From positions 24,615,501-24,679,500 of the forward strand of contig NC_135137.1 in assembly GCF_051014445.1 (NCBI RefSeq): DNA of 64,000 bases, given 5' to 3'. The stretch comes from Colletes latitarsis (Eukaryota; Arthropoda; Insecta; Hymenoptera; Colletidae). The notes beneath the pieces were generated by a model that searched no databases, had not been told where the DNA came from, and was given only the letters and a program-made list of their open reading frames with translations. The position numbers and the translations under genes are program-made. Within the stretch, counting starts at the first letter, position 1. Every line of letters begins with the position of its first letter. Positions 1 through 14,180 of the stretch are shown here, piece by piece.

Positions 1-3000
1 GAACAAGGGACGAGGGGCATGACGAAGATGGGGCGAATAAAGAAATTGGGGCGAATAGGAATGACGGGGCGTCCAGCGAAAACGGGCCAAATGGGGGAAG
101 GTGCGAACAAACAAGACGGGGCGACCAGCGAAAGCGGGTCGAATAATGGGACGGGACAAATGGCGTGACGGGGCGAACAAGGGACGAGGGGCATGACGAA
201 GATGGGGCGAATAAAGAAATTGGGGCGAATAGGAATGAGGGGGCGTCCAGCGAAAACGGGCCAAATGGGGGACGGTGCGAACAAACAAGACGGGGCGACC
301 AGCGAAAGCGGGTCGAATAAAGGGACGGGGCAAATGGTGTAGACGGGGTGAACAAGGGACGAGGGGCATGACGAAGATGGGGCGAATAGGAATGACGGGG
401 CGTCCAGCGAAAACGGGCCAAGTGGGGGACGGTGCGAACAAACAAGACGGGGCGACCAGCGAAAGCGGGTCGAATAAAGGGACGGGGCAAATGGTGTAGA
501 CGGGGTGAACAAGGGGCGAGGGGCATGACGAAGATGGGGCGAATAGGAATGACGGGGCGTCCAGCGAAAACGGGCCAAATGGGGGACGGTGCGACCAGCG
601 AAAACGGGCCGAATGGGTGACGGGGCGATTGACAAAGACGAGGCTAACAACGAAAACGGGGCGAATAGGAATGTCGGGGCGACCAGCGCAAGCGGGTCGA
701 ATAATGGGACGGGACAAATGGCGTGACGGGGTGAACACGGGACGAGGGGCATGACGAAGATGGGGCGAATAGGAATGACGGGGCGTCCAGCGAAAACGGG
801 CCAAATAGGGGACGGGGCGACCAGCGAAAACGGGCCGAATGGGTGACGGAGCGATTGACGAAGACGGGGCTAACAACGAAAATGGGGCGAATAAGGATGA
901 CGCGGCGACCAGCGAAAGCGGGTCGAATAATAGGACGGGACAAATGGCGTGAAGGGGTGAACAAGGGACGAGGGGCCTGACGAAGATGGGGCGAATAGGA
1001 ATGACGGGGCGTCCAGCGAAAACGGGCCAAATGGGGGAAGGTGCGAACAAACAAGACGGGGCGACCAGCGAAAGCGGGTCGAATAAAGGGACGGGGCAAA
1101 TGGTGTAGACGGGGTGAACAAGGGGCGAGGGGCATGACGAAGATGGGGCGAATAGGAATGACGGGGCGTACAGCGAAAACGGGCCACATGGGGGACGGGG
1201 CGACCAGCGAAAACGGGCCGATTAAAGGGACGGGACACATGGTGTAGACGGGGTGAACAAAGGACGAGGGGCATGACGAAGATGGGGCGAATAGGAACGA
1301 CGGTCCGACCAGCGAAAACGGGCCGAATGGGTGACGGGGCGATTGACAAAGACGGGGCTAACAACGAAAATGGGGCGAATAGGAATGTCGGGGCGACCAA
1401 CGAAAGCGGGTCGAATAATGGGACGGGACAAATGGCGTGACGGGGTGAACAAGGGACGAGGGGCATGACGAAGATGGGGCGAATAGGAATGACGGGGCGT
1501 ACAGCGAAAACGGGCCACATGGGGGACGGGGCGACCAGCGAAAACGGGCCGATTAAAGGGACGGGACAAATGGTGTAGACGGGGTGAACAAAGGACGAGG
1601 GGCATGACGAAGATGGGGCGAATAGGAACGACGGTGCGACCAGCGAAAACGGGACGAATGGGTGACGGGGCGATTGACAAAGACGGGGCTAACAACGAAA
1701 ATGGGGCGAATAGGAATGTCGGGGCGACCAGCGAAAACGGGTCGAATAATGGGACAGGGCAAATGGTGTAGACGGGGTGAACAAGGGACGAGGGGCAAGA
1801 CGAAGATGGGGCGAATAGGAATGACGGGGCGTCCAGCGAAAACGGGCCAAATGGGGGACGGTGCGAACAAACAAGACGGGGCGACCAGCGAAAGCGGGTC
1901 GAATAAAGGGACGGGGCAAATGGTATAGACGGGGTGAACAAGGGGCGCGGGGCATGACGAAGATGGGGCGAATAGGACTGACGGGGCGTCCAGCGAAAAC
2001 GGGCCAAATGGGGGACGGGGCGACCAGCGAAAACGGGCCGAACGGGTGACGGGGCGATTGACAAAGACGAGGCTAACAACGAAAACGGGGCGAATAGGAA
2101 TGTCGGGGCGACCAGCGAAAGCGGGTCGAATAATGGGACAGGACAAATGGCGTGACGGGGTGAACAAGGGTCGAGGGGCATGACGAAGATGGGGCGAATA
2201 GGAATGACGGGGCGTCCAGCGAAAACGGGCCAAATGGGGGACGGGGCGACCAGCGAAAACGGGCGGAATGGGTGACGGAGCGATTGACGAAGACGGGGCT
2301 TACAACGAAAATGGGGCTAATAAGGATGACGCGGCGACCAGCGAAAGCGGGTCGAATAATGGGACGGGACAAATGGCGTGAAGGGGTGAACAAGGGACGA
2401 GGGGCATGACGAAGATGGGGCGAATAAAGAAATTGCGGCGAATAGGAATGACGGGGCGTCCAGCGAAAACGGGCCAAATGGGGGAAGGTGCGAACAAACA
2501 AGACGGGGCGACCAGCGAAAGCGGGTCGAATAATGGGACGGGACAAATGGTGTAGACGGGGTGAACAAAGGGCGAGGGGCATGACGAAGATGGGGCGAAT
2601 AGGAACGACGGTGCGACCAGCGAAAACGGGACGAATGGGTGACGGGGCGATTGACAAAGACGGGGCTAACAACGAAAATGGGGCGAATAGGAATGTCGGG
2701 GCGACCAACGAAAGCGGGTCGAATAATGGGACGGGACAAATGGCGTGACGGGGTGAACAAGCGACGAGGGGCATGACGAAGATGGGGCGAATAGGAATGA
2801 CGGGGCGTACAGCGTAAACGGGCCACATGGGGGACGGGGCGACCAGCGAAAACGGGCCGATTAAAGGGACGGGACAAATGGTGTAGACGGGGTGAACAAA
2901 GGACGAGGGGCATGACGAAGATGGGGCGAATAGGAACGACGGTGCGACCAGCGAAAACGGGCCAAATGGGGGTCGAGGCGACCAGAGAAAACGGGCCGAA

Positions 3001-4324
3001 TGGGTGACGGGGCGATTGACAATGACGGGGCTAACAATGAAAATGGGGCGAATAGGAATGTCGGGGCGTCCAGCGAAAACGGGCCAAATGGGGGACGGGG
3101 CGACCAGCGAAAACGGGCCGAATGGGTGACGGGGCGATTGACAATGACGGGGCTAACAATGAAAATGGGGCGAATAGGAATGTCGGGGCGACCAGCGAAA
3201 GCGGATCGAATAAAGGGACGGGGCAAATGGTGTAGACGGGGTGAACAAGGGACGAGGGGCATGACGAAGATGGGGCGAATAAAGAAATTGCGGCGAATAG
3301 GAATGACGGGGCGTCCAGCGAAAACGGGCCAAATGGGGGACGGGGCGACCAGCGAAAACGGGTCGAATGGGTGACGGGGCGATTGACAATGACGGGGCTA
3401 ACAATGAAAATGGGGCGAATAGGAATGTCGGGGCGACCAGCGAAAGCGGGTCGAATAATGGGACGGGGCAAATGGTGTAGACGGGGTGAACAAGGGACGA
3501 GGGGCATGACGAAGATGGGGCGAATAAAGAAATTGCGGCGAATAGGAATGACGGTGCGTCCAGCGAAAACGGGCCAAATGGGGGACGGGGCGAACAAACA
3601 AGACGGCGCGACCAGCGATAGCGGGTCGAATAATGGGACGGGACAAATGGCGTGAAGGGGTGAACAAGGGACGAGGGGCCTGACGAAGATGGGGCGAATA
3701 GGAATGACGGGGCGTCCAGCGAAGACGGGCCAAATGGGGGACGGGGCGAATAAACAAGACGGGGCGACCAGCGAAAGCGGGTCGAATAAAGGGACGGGGC
3801 AAATGGTGTAGACGGGGTGAACAAGGGACGCGGGGCATGACGAAGATGGGGCGAATACGAACGACGGTGCGACCAGCGAAAACGGGCCGAATAAAGGGAC
3901 GGGACAAATGGCGTGACGGGGTGAACAAGGGTCGAGGGGCATGACGAAGATGGGGCGAATAAAGAAATTGGGGCGAATAGGAAAGACGGGGCGACGAGCG
4001 AAAACGGGCCAAATGGGGGACGGGGCGAATAAACAAGACGGGGCGACCAGCGAAAGCGGGTCGAATAAAGGGACGGGGCAAATGGTCTAGACGGGGTGAA
4101 CAAGGGACGAGGGGCATGACGAAGATGGGGCGAATAGGAATGACGGGGCGTCCAGCGAAAACGGGCCAAATGGGGGACGGGGCGACCAGCGAAAACGGGC
4201 CGAATGGGTGACGGAGCGATTGACAAAGACGGGGCTAACAACGAAAATGGGGCGAATAGGAATGTCGGGGCGACGAGCGAAAGCGGGTCGAAAAATAGGA
4301 CGGGGCAAATGGTGTAGACGGGGT

Positions 4325-7300
4325 GAACAAGGGACGAGGGGCATGACGAAGATGGGGCGAATAATGAAATTGGGGCGAATAGGAATGACGGGGCGTCCAG
4401 CGAAAACGGGCCAAATGGGGGAAGGTGCGAACAAACAAGACGGGGCGACCAGCGAAAGCGGGTCGAATAATGGGACGGGACAAATGGCGTGACGGGGCGA
4501 ACAAGGGACGAGGGGCATGACGAAGATGGGGCGAATAAAGAAATTGGGGCGAATAGGAATGAGGGGGCGTCCAGCGAAAACGGGCCAAATGGGGGACGGT
4601 GCGAACAAACAAGACGGGGCGACCAGCGAAAGCGGGTCGAATAAAGGGACGGGGCAAATGGTGTAGACGGGGTGAACAAGGGACGAGGGGCATGACGAAG
4701 ATGGGGCGAATAGGAATGACGGGGCGTCCAGCGAAAACGGGCCAAGTGGGGGACGGTGCGAACAAACAAGACGGGGCGACCAGCGAAAGCGGGTCGAATA
4801 AAGGGACGGGGCAAATGGTGTAGACGGGGTGAACAAGGGGCGAGGGGCATGACGAAGATGGGGCGAATAGGAATGACGGGGCGTCCAGCGAAAACGGGCC
4901 AAATGGGGGACGGTGCGACCAGCGAAAACGGGCCGAATGGGTGACGGGGCGATTGACAAAGACGAGGCTAACAACGAAAACGGGGCGAATAGGAATGTCG
5001 GGGCGACCAGCGCAAGCGGGTCGAATAATGGGACGGGACAAATGGCGTGACGGGGTGAACAAGGGACGAGGGGCATGACGAAGATGGGGCGAATAGGAAT
5101 GACGGGGCGTCCAGCGAAAACGGGCCAAATAGGGGACGGGGCGACCAGCGAAAACGGGCCGAATGGGTGACGGAGCGATTGACGAAGACGGGGCTAACAA
5201 CGAAAATGGGGCGAATAAGGATGACGCGGCGACCAGCGAAAGCGGGTCGAATAATAGGACGGGACAAATGGCGTGAAGGGGTGAACAAGGGACGAGGGGC
5301 CTGACGAAGATGGGGCGAATAGGAATGACGGGGCGTCCAGCGAAAACGGGCCAAATGGGGGAAGGTGCGAACAAACAAGACGGGGCGACCAGCGAAAGCG
5401 GGTCGAATAAAGGGACGGGGCAAATGGTGTAGACGGGGTGAACAAGGGGCGAGGGGCATGACGAAGATGGGGCGAATAGGAATGACGGGGCGTACAGCGA
5501 AAACGGGCCACATGGGGGACGGGGCGACCAGCGAAAACGGGCCGATTAAAGGGACGGGACAAATGGTGTAGACGGGTTGAACAAAGGACGAGGGGCATGA
5601 CGAAGATGGGGCGAATAGGAACGACGGTGCGACCAGCGAAAACGGGCCAAATGGGGGACGGTGCGAACAAACAAGACGGGGCGACCAGCGAAAGCGGGTC
5701 GAATAAAGGGACGGGGCAAATGGTGTAGACGGGGTGAACAAGGGGCGCGGGGCATGACGAAGATGGGGCGAATAGGAACGACGGTCCGACCAGCGAAAAC
5801 GGGCCGAATGGGTGACGGGGCGATTGACAAAGACGGGGCTAACAACGAAAATGGGGCGAATAGGAATGTCGGGGCGACCAACGAAAGCGGGTCGAATAAT
5901 GGGACGGGACAAATGGCGTGACGGGGTGAACAAGGGACGAGGGGCATGACGAAGATGGGGCGAATAGGAATGACGGGGCGTACAGCGAAAACGGGCCACA
6001 TGGGGGACGGGGCGACCAGCGAAAACGGGCCGATTAAAGGGACGGGACAAATGGTGTAGACGGGTTGAACAAAGGACGAGGGGCATGACGAAGATGGGGC
6101 GAATAGGAACGACGGTGCGACCAGCGAAAACGGGACGAATGGGTGACGGGGCGATTGACAAAGACGGGGCTAACAACGAAAATGGGGCGAATAGGAATGT
6201 CGGGGCGACCAGCGAAAACGGGTCGAATAATGGGACAGGGCAAATGGTGTAGACGGGGTGAACAAGGGACGAGGGGCAAGACGAAGATGGGGCGAATAGG
6301 AATGACGGGGCGTCCAGCGAAAACGGGCCAAATGGGGGACGGTGCGAACAAACAAGACGGGGCGACCAGCGAAAGCGGGTCGAATAAAGGGACGGGGCAA
6401 ATGGTGTAGACGGGGTGAACAAGGGGCGCGGGGCATGACGAAGATGGGGCGAATAGGACTGACGGGGCGTCCAGCGAAAACGGGCCAAATGGGGGACGGG
6501 GCGACCAGCGAAAACGGGCCGAACGGGTGACGGGGCGATTGGCAAAGACGAGGCTAACAACGAAAACGGGGCGAATAGGAATGTCGGGGCGACCAGCGAA
6601 AGCGGGTCGAATAATGGGACGGGACAAATGGCGTGACGGGGTGAACAAGGGTCGAGGGGCATGACGAAGATGGGGCGAATAGGAATGACGGGGCGTCCAG
6701 CGAAAACGGGCCAAATGGGGGACGGGGCGACCAGCGAAAACGGGCGGAATGGGTGACGGAGCGATTGACGAAGACGGGGCTTACAACGAAAATGGGGCTA
6801 ATAAGGATGACGCGGCGACCAGCGAAAGCGGGTCGAATAATGGGACGGGACAAATGGCGTGAAGGGGTGAACAAGGGACGAGGGGCATGACGAAGATGGG
6901 GCGAATAAAGAAATTGCGGCGAATAGGAATGACGGGGCGTCCAGCGAAAACGGGCCAAATGGGGGAAGGTGCGAACAAACAAGACGGGGCGACCAGCGAA
7001 AGCGGGTCGAATAATGGGACGGGACAAATGGTGTAGACGGGGTGAACAAAGGACGAGGGGCATGACGAAGATGGGGCGAATAGGAACGACGGTGCGACCA
7101 GCGAAAACGGGACGAATGGGTGACGGGGCGATTGACAAAGACGGGGCTAACAACGAAAATGGGGCGAATAGGAATGTCGGGGCGACCAACGAAAGCGGGT
7201 CGAATAATGGGACGGGACAAATGGCGTGACGGGGTGAACAAGCGACGAGGGGCATGACGAAGATGGGGCGAATAGGAATGACGGGGCGTACAGCGTAAAC

Positions 7301-8106
7301 GGGCCACATGGGGGACGGGGCGACCAGCGAAAACGGGCCGATTAAAGGGACGGGACAAATGGTGTAGACGGGGTGAACAAAGGACGAGGGGCATGACGAA
7401 GATGGGGCGAATAGGAACGACGGTGCGACCAGCGAAAACGGGCCAAATGGGGGTCGAGGCGACCAGAGAAAACGGGCCGAATGGGTGACGGGGCGATTGA
7501 CAATGACGGGGCTAACAATGAAAATGGGGCGAATAGGAATGTCGGGGCGTCCAGCGAAAACGGGCCAAATGGGGGACGGGGCGACCAGCGAAAACGGGCC
7601 GAATGGGTGACGGGGCGATTGACAATGACGGGGCTAACAATGAAAATGGGGCGAATAGGAATGTCGGGGCGACCAGCGAAAGCGGATCGAATAAAGGGAC
7701 GGGGCAAATGGTGTAGACGGGGTGAACAAGGGACGAGGGGCATGACGAAGATGGGGCGAATAAAGAAATTGCGGCGAATAGGAATGACGGGGCGTCCAGC
7801 GAAAACGGGCCAAATGGGGGACGGGGCGACCAGCGAAAACGGGTCGAATGGGTGACGGGGCGATTGACAATGACGGGGCTAACAATGAAAATGGGGCGAA
7901 TAGGAATGTCGGGACGACTTGCGAAAGCGGGTCGAATAATGGGACGGGGCAAATGGTGTAGACGGGGTGAACAAGGGACGAGGGGCATGACGAAGATGGG
8001 GCGAATAAAGAAATTGCGGCGAATAGGAATGACGGTGCGTCCAGCGAAAACGGGCCAAATGGGGGACGGGGCGAACAAACAAGACGGCGCGACCAGTGAA
8101 AGCGGG
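4325..8106. repeat. Large duplicate of array segment 1-3625
   Basis: Bases 1-1250 recur at an offset of exactly 4324 and bases from about 1290 to 3625 recur at an offset of 4481, with only scattered substitutions. The 157 bp difference is one extra higher-order unit in the right copy, at about 5620-5785. The left copy is cut by the window edge, so the true duplicated unit may be longer. This is a recent block amplification inside the array, seen directly by matching unit order. Confidence 0.9.
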
Positions 8107-10213
8107 TCGAATAAAGGGACGGGGCAAATGGTGTAGACGGGGTGAACAAGGGACGAGGGGCATGACGAAGATGGGGCGAATATGCAAGACGGGGCGTCCA
8201 GCAAAAACGGGCCAAATGGGGGACGGGGCGACCAGCGAAAACGGGCCGAATGGGTGACGGGGCAATTTACGAAATCGGGGCTAACAACGAGAATGGGGCG
8301 AATAGGAATGTCGGGGCGACCAGCGAAAGCGGGTCGAATGGGGGGACGGGGCGACCAGCGAAAACGGGCCGAATAAAGGGACGGGACAAATGGCGTGACG
8401 GGGTGAACAAGGGGCGAGGGGCATGACGAAGATGCGGCGAATAAAGAAATTGGGGCGAATAGGAATGACGTGGCGTCCAGCGAAAACGGGCCAAATGGGG
8501 GACGGGGCGACCAGCGAAAGCGGGTCGAATAAAGGAACGGGGCAAATGGTGTAGACGGGGTGAACAAGGGTCAAGGGGCATGACGAAGATGGGGCGAATA
8601 GGAACGACGATGCGACAAGCGAAAACGGGCCAAATGGGGGTCGGGGCGACCAGAGAAAACGGGCCGAATGGGTGAAGGGGCAATTTACGAAAACGGGGCT
8701 AACAACGAGAATGGGGCGAATAGGAATGTCGGGGCGACCCGCGAAAGCGGGTCGAATAAGGGGTCGGGGCAAATGACGTACACGGGGCGAACAAGGGACG
8801 AGGGGCATGACGAAGATGGGGCGAATAGGAAAGGCGGGTCGTCCAGCGAAAACGGGCCAAATGGGGGACGGGGTGAACAAGGGACGAGGGGCATGACGAA
8901 GATGGGGCGAATACGAACGACTGTGCGACCAGCGAAAACGGGCCGAATAAAGGGACGGGACAAATGGCGTGACGGGGTGAACAAGGGTCGAGGGGCATGA
9001 CGAAGATGGGGCGAATAAAGAAATTGGGGTGAATAGGAATGACGGAGCGTCCAGCGAAAACGGGCCAAATGGGGGACGGTGCGAACAAACAAGGCGGGGC
9101 GACCAGCGAAAGCGGGTCGAATAAAGGGACGGGGCAAATGGTGTAGACGGGGTGAACAAGGGGCGAGGGGCATGACGAAGATGGGGCGAATAAAGAAATT
9201 GGGGCGAATAGGAAAGACGGGGCGTCCAGCGAAAACGGGCCAAATGGGGGACGGGGCGAATAAACAAGACGGGGCGACCAGCGAAAGCGGGTCGAATAAA
9301 GGGACGGGGCAAATGGTGTAGACGGGGTGAACAAGGGACGAGGGGCATGACGAAGATGGGGCGAATAGGAATGACGGGGCGTCCAGCGAAAACGGGCCAA
9401 ATGGGGGAAGGTGCGAATAAACAAGACGGGGCGACCAGCGAAAGCGGGTCGAATAAAGGGACGGGGCAAATGGTGTAGACGGGGTGAACAAGGGACGCGG
9501 GGCATGACGAAGATGGGGCGAATACGAACGACGGTGCGACCAGCGAAAACGGGCCGAATAAAGGGACGGGACAAATGGCGTGACGGGGTGAACAAGGGAC
9601 GAGGGGCATGACGAAGATGGGGCGAATATGAAAGACGGGGCGTCCAGCGAAAACGGGCCAAATGGGGGACGGGGCGACCAGCGAAAACGGGCCGAATGGG
9701 TGACGGGGCGATTTACGAAAACGGGGCAAACAACGAGAATGGGGCGAATAGGAATATCGAAGCGACCAATGAAAGCGGGTCGAATAAAGGGACGGGGCAA
9801 ATGGCGTGACGGGGTGAACAAGGGACGAGGGGCATGACGAAGATGGGGCGAATAAAGAAATTGGGGCGAATTTGGAAAGACGGGGCGTCCAGCGAAAACG
9901 GGCCAAATGGGGGACGGGGCGACCAGCGAAAACGGGCCGAATGGGTGACGGGGCGATTTACGAAAACGGGGCAAACAACGAGAATGGCGCGAATAGGAAT
10001 ATCGGAGCGACCAATGAAAGCGGGTCGAATAAAGGGACGGGACAAATGGCGTGACGGGGTGAACAAGGGACGAGGGGCATGACGAAGATGGGGCGAATAA
10101 AGAAATTGGGGCGAATAGGAATGACGGGGCGTCCAGCGAAAACGGGCCAAATGGGGGACGGGGCGACCAGCGAAAGCGGGTCGAATAAAGGGACGGGGCA
10201 AATGGTGTAGACG

Positions 10214-10947
10214 GGGTGAACAAGGGACGAGGGGCATGACGAAGATGGGGCGAATATGAAAGACGGGGCGTCCAGCGAAAACGGGCCAAATGGGGGACGG
10301 GGCGACCAGCGAAAACGGGCCGAATGGGTGACGGGGCAATTTACGAAAACGGGGCTAACAACGAGAATGGGGCGAATAGGAATGTCGGGGCGACCAGCGA
10401 AAGCGGGTCGAATGGGGGGACGGGGCGACCAGCGAAAACGGGCCGAATAAAGGGACGGGACAAATGGGGCGACGGGGTGAACAAGGGGCGAGGGGCATGA
10501 CGAAGATGCGGCGAATAAAGAAATTGGGGCGAATAGGAATGACGTGGCGTCCAGCGAAAACGGGCCAAATGGGGGACGGGGCGACCAGCGAAAGCGGGTC
10601 GAATAAAGGAACGGGGCAAATGGTGTAGACGGGGTGAACAAGGGTCAAGGGGCATGACGAAGATGGGGCGAATAGGAACGACGATGCGACAAGCGAAAAC
10701 GGGCCAAATGGGGGTCGGGGCGACCAGCGAAAACGGGCCGAATGGGTGACGGGGCAATTTACGAAAACGGGGCTAATAACGAGAATGGGGCGAATAGGAA
10801 TGTCGGGGCGACCCACGAAAGCGGGTCGAATAAGGGGTCGGGGCAAATGACGTAGACGGGGCGAACAAGGGACGAGGGGCATGACGAAGATGGGGCGAAT
10901 AGGAAAGGCGGGTCGTCCAGCGAAAACGGGCCAAATGGGGGACGGGG
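10214..10947. repeat. Second block duplication in array (copy of 8140-8873)
   Basis: The segment matches 8140-8873 at an offset of 2074, including rare variants such as a tetranucleotide change to gatgcggcgaat and the phrase ggaaaggcgggtcgtcc. The match stops at about 8873/10947, where one copy continues gtgaacaagg and the other gtgattgacg. The block is much shorter than the 4.3 kb duplication and lies outside it. Confidence 0.8.
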
Positions 10948-13798
10948 TGATTGACGAAGACGGGGTAAACACCGAAAATGGGGCGAATAAGGATGACGCG
11001 GCGACCAGCAAAGGCGGGTCGAATAAAGGGACTGGGCAAATGGCGTGACGGGGTGAACAAGGGGCGAGGGGCATGACGAAGATGCGGCGAATAAAGAAAT
11101 TGGGGCGAATAGGAATGACGGGGCGTCCAGCGAAAACGGGCCAAATTGGGGACGGGACGAATAAGTAAGACGGGGCGACCAGCGAAAACGGGGCGATTGA
11201 CGAAGATGGGGCTAACACCGAAAATGGGGCGAATAAGGATAACGCGGCGACCAGCGAAAGCGGGTCGGATAAGGGGACGGGGCAAATGGTGTAGACGGCG
11301 CGAACAAGGGACGAGGAGCATGACGAAGATGGGACGAATAGAAACGACGATGCGACCAGCGAAAACGGACCAAATGGGGGTCGGGGCGACCAGCGAAAAC
11401 GGGCCGAATGGGTGACGGGGCGATTGACAAAGACGGGGCTAACAACGAAAATGGGGCGAATAGGAATGTCGGGGCGACCAGCGAAAGCGGGTCGAATAAT
11501 GGGACGGGACAAATGGCGTGACGGGGTGAACAAGGGACGAGGGGCATGACGAAGATGGGGCGAATAGGAATGACGGGGCGTCCAGCGAAAACGGGCCAAA
11601 TGGGGGACGGGGCGACCAGCGAAAGCGGGTCGAATAAAGGGACGGGGCAAATGGTGTAGACGGGGTGAACAAGGGACGCGGGGCATGACGAAGATGGGGC
11701 GAATACGAACGACGGTGCGACCAGCGAAAACGGGCCGAATAAAGGGACGGGACAAATGGCGTGACGGGGTGAACAAGGGTCGAGGGGCATGACGAAGATG
11801 GGGCGAATAGGAAAGACGGGGCGTCCAGCGAAAACGGGCCAAATGGGGGACGGGGCGAATAAACAAGACGGGGCGACCAGCGAAAGCGGGTCGAATAAAG
11901 GGACGGGGCAAATGGTGTTGACGGGGTGAACAAGGGACGAGGGGCTTGACGAAGATGGGGCGAATAGGAATGACGGGGCGTCCAACGAAAACGGGCCAAA
12001 TGGGGGAAGGTGCGAACAAACAAGACGGGGCGACCAGCGAAAGCGGGTCGAATAATGGGACGGGACAAATGGCGTGACGGGGCGAACAAGGGACGAGGGG
12101 CATGACGAAGATGGGACGAATAAAGAAATTGGGGCGAATAGGAATGAGGGGGCGTCCAGCGAAAACGGGCCAAATGGGGGACGGTGCGAACAAACAAGAC
12201 GGGGCGACCAGCGAAAGCGGGTCGAATAAAGGGACGGGGCAAATGGTGTAGACGGGGTGAACAAGGGACGAGGGGCATGACGAAGATGGGGCGAATAGGA
12301 ATGACGGGGCGTCCAGCGAAAACGGGCCAAATGGGGGACGGGGCGACCAGCGAAAACGGGCCGAATGGGTGACGGAGCGATTGACAAAGACGGGGCTAAC
12401 AACGAAAATGGGGCGAATAGGAATGTCGGGGCGACCAGCGAAAGCGGGTCGAATAATCGGACAGGGCAAATGGTGTAGACGGGGTGAACAAGGGACGAGG
12501 GGCATGACGAAGATGGGGCGACTAAAGAAATTGCGGCGAATAGGAATGACGGGGCGTCCAGCGAAAACGGGCCAAATGGGGGACGGGGCGACCAGCGAAA
12601 ACGGGACGAATGGGTGACGGGGCGATTGACACAGACGGGGCTAACAACGAAAATGGGGCGAATAGGAATGTCGGGGCGACCAGCGAAAGCGGGTCGAATA
12701 ATGGGACGGGACAAATGGCGTGACGGGGTGAACAAGGGACGAGGGGCATGACGAAGATGGGGCGAATAGGAATGACGGGGCGTCCAGCGAAAACGGGCCA
12801 AATGGGGGACGGGGCGACCAGCGAAAACGGGCCGAATGGGTGACGGAGCGATTGACGAAGGCGGGGCTAACAACGAAAATGGGGCGAATAAGGATGACGC
12901 GGCGACCAGCGAAAGCGGGTCGAATAATGGGACGGGACAAATGGCGTGAAGGGGTGAACAAGGGACGAGGGGCCCGACGAAGATGGGGCGAATAGGAATG
13001 ACGGGGCGTCCAGCGAAAACGGGCCAAATGGGGGACGGGGCGAATAAACAAGACGGGGCGACCAGCGAAAGCGGGTCGAATAAAGGGACGGGGCAAATGG
13101 TGTAGACGGGGTGAACAAGGGACGAGGGGCATGACGAAGATGGGGCGAATAAAGAAATTGGGGCGAATAGGAATGACGGGGCGTCCAGCGAAAACGGGCC
13201 AAATGGGGGAAGGTGCGAACAAACAAGACGGGGCGACCAGCGAAAGCGGGTCGAATAATGGGACGGGACAAATGGCGTGACGGGGCGAACAAGGGACGAG
13301 GGGCATGACGAAGATGGGGCGAATAAAGAAATTGGGGCGAATAGGAATGAGGGGGCGTCCAGCGAAAACGGGCCAAATGGGGGACGGGGCGACCAGCGAA
13401 AGCGGGTCGAATAAAGGGACGGGGCAAATGGTGTAGACGGGGTGAACAAGGGACGAGGGGCATGACGAAGATGGGGCGAATAGGAATGACGGGGCGTCCA
13501 GCGAAAACGGGCCAAATGGGGGACGGGGCGACCAGCGAAAACGGGCCGAATGGGTGACGGAGCGATTGACAAAGACGGGGCTAACAACGAAAATGGGGCG
13601 AATAGGAATGTCGGGGCGACGAGCGAAAGCGGGTCGAAAAATGGGACGGGGCAAATGGTGTAAACGGGGTGAACAAGGGACGAGGGGCATGGCGAAGATG
13701 GGGCGAATAAAGAAATTGGGGCGAATAGGAATGACGGGGCGTCCAGCAAAAACGGGCCAAATGGGGGACGGTGCGAACAAACAAGACGGGGCGACCAG

Positions 13799-14180
13799 CG
13801 AAAGCGGGCCAAATGGGGGACGGGGTGATTGACGAAGACGGGGTTAACACCGAAAATGGGGCGAATAAGGATGACGCGACGACCAGCAAAGGCGGGTCGA
13901 ATAAAGGGACTGGGCAAATGGCGTGACGGGGTGAACAAGGGGCGAGGGGCATGACGAAGATGCGGCGAATAAAGAAATTGGGGCGAATAGGAATGACGGG
14001 GCGTCCAGCGAAAACGGGCCAAATTGGGGACGGGACGAATAAGTAAGACGGGGCGACCAGCGAAAACGGGGCGATTGACGAAGATGGGGCTAACACCGAA
14101 AATGGGGCGAATAAGGATAACGCGGCGACCAGCGAAAGCGGGTCGGATAAGGGGACGGGGCAAATGGTGTAGACGGGGCG
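13799..14180. repeat. Third block duplication in array (copy of 10921-11300)
   Basis: Matches 10921-11300 at an offset of 2878. It shares diagnostic variants, for example the rare subunit with ttggggacgggacgaat and an aagtaagacgg segment. It overlaps the end of the 2074-offset block, so block duplications of different length are layered. Confidence 0.75.

Noticed and set aside
275..2748. Repeated plus-strand frames such as MRTNKTGRPAKAGRIKGRG in the array
   Set aside because: Same repeat units read in phase until the next tag or tga; no conserved start context and phase is lost between units.
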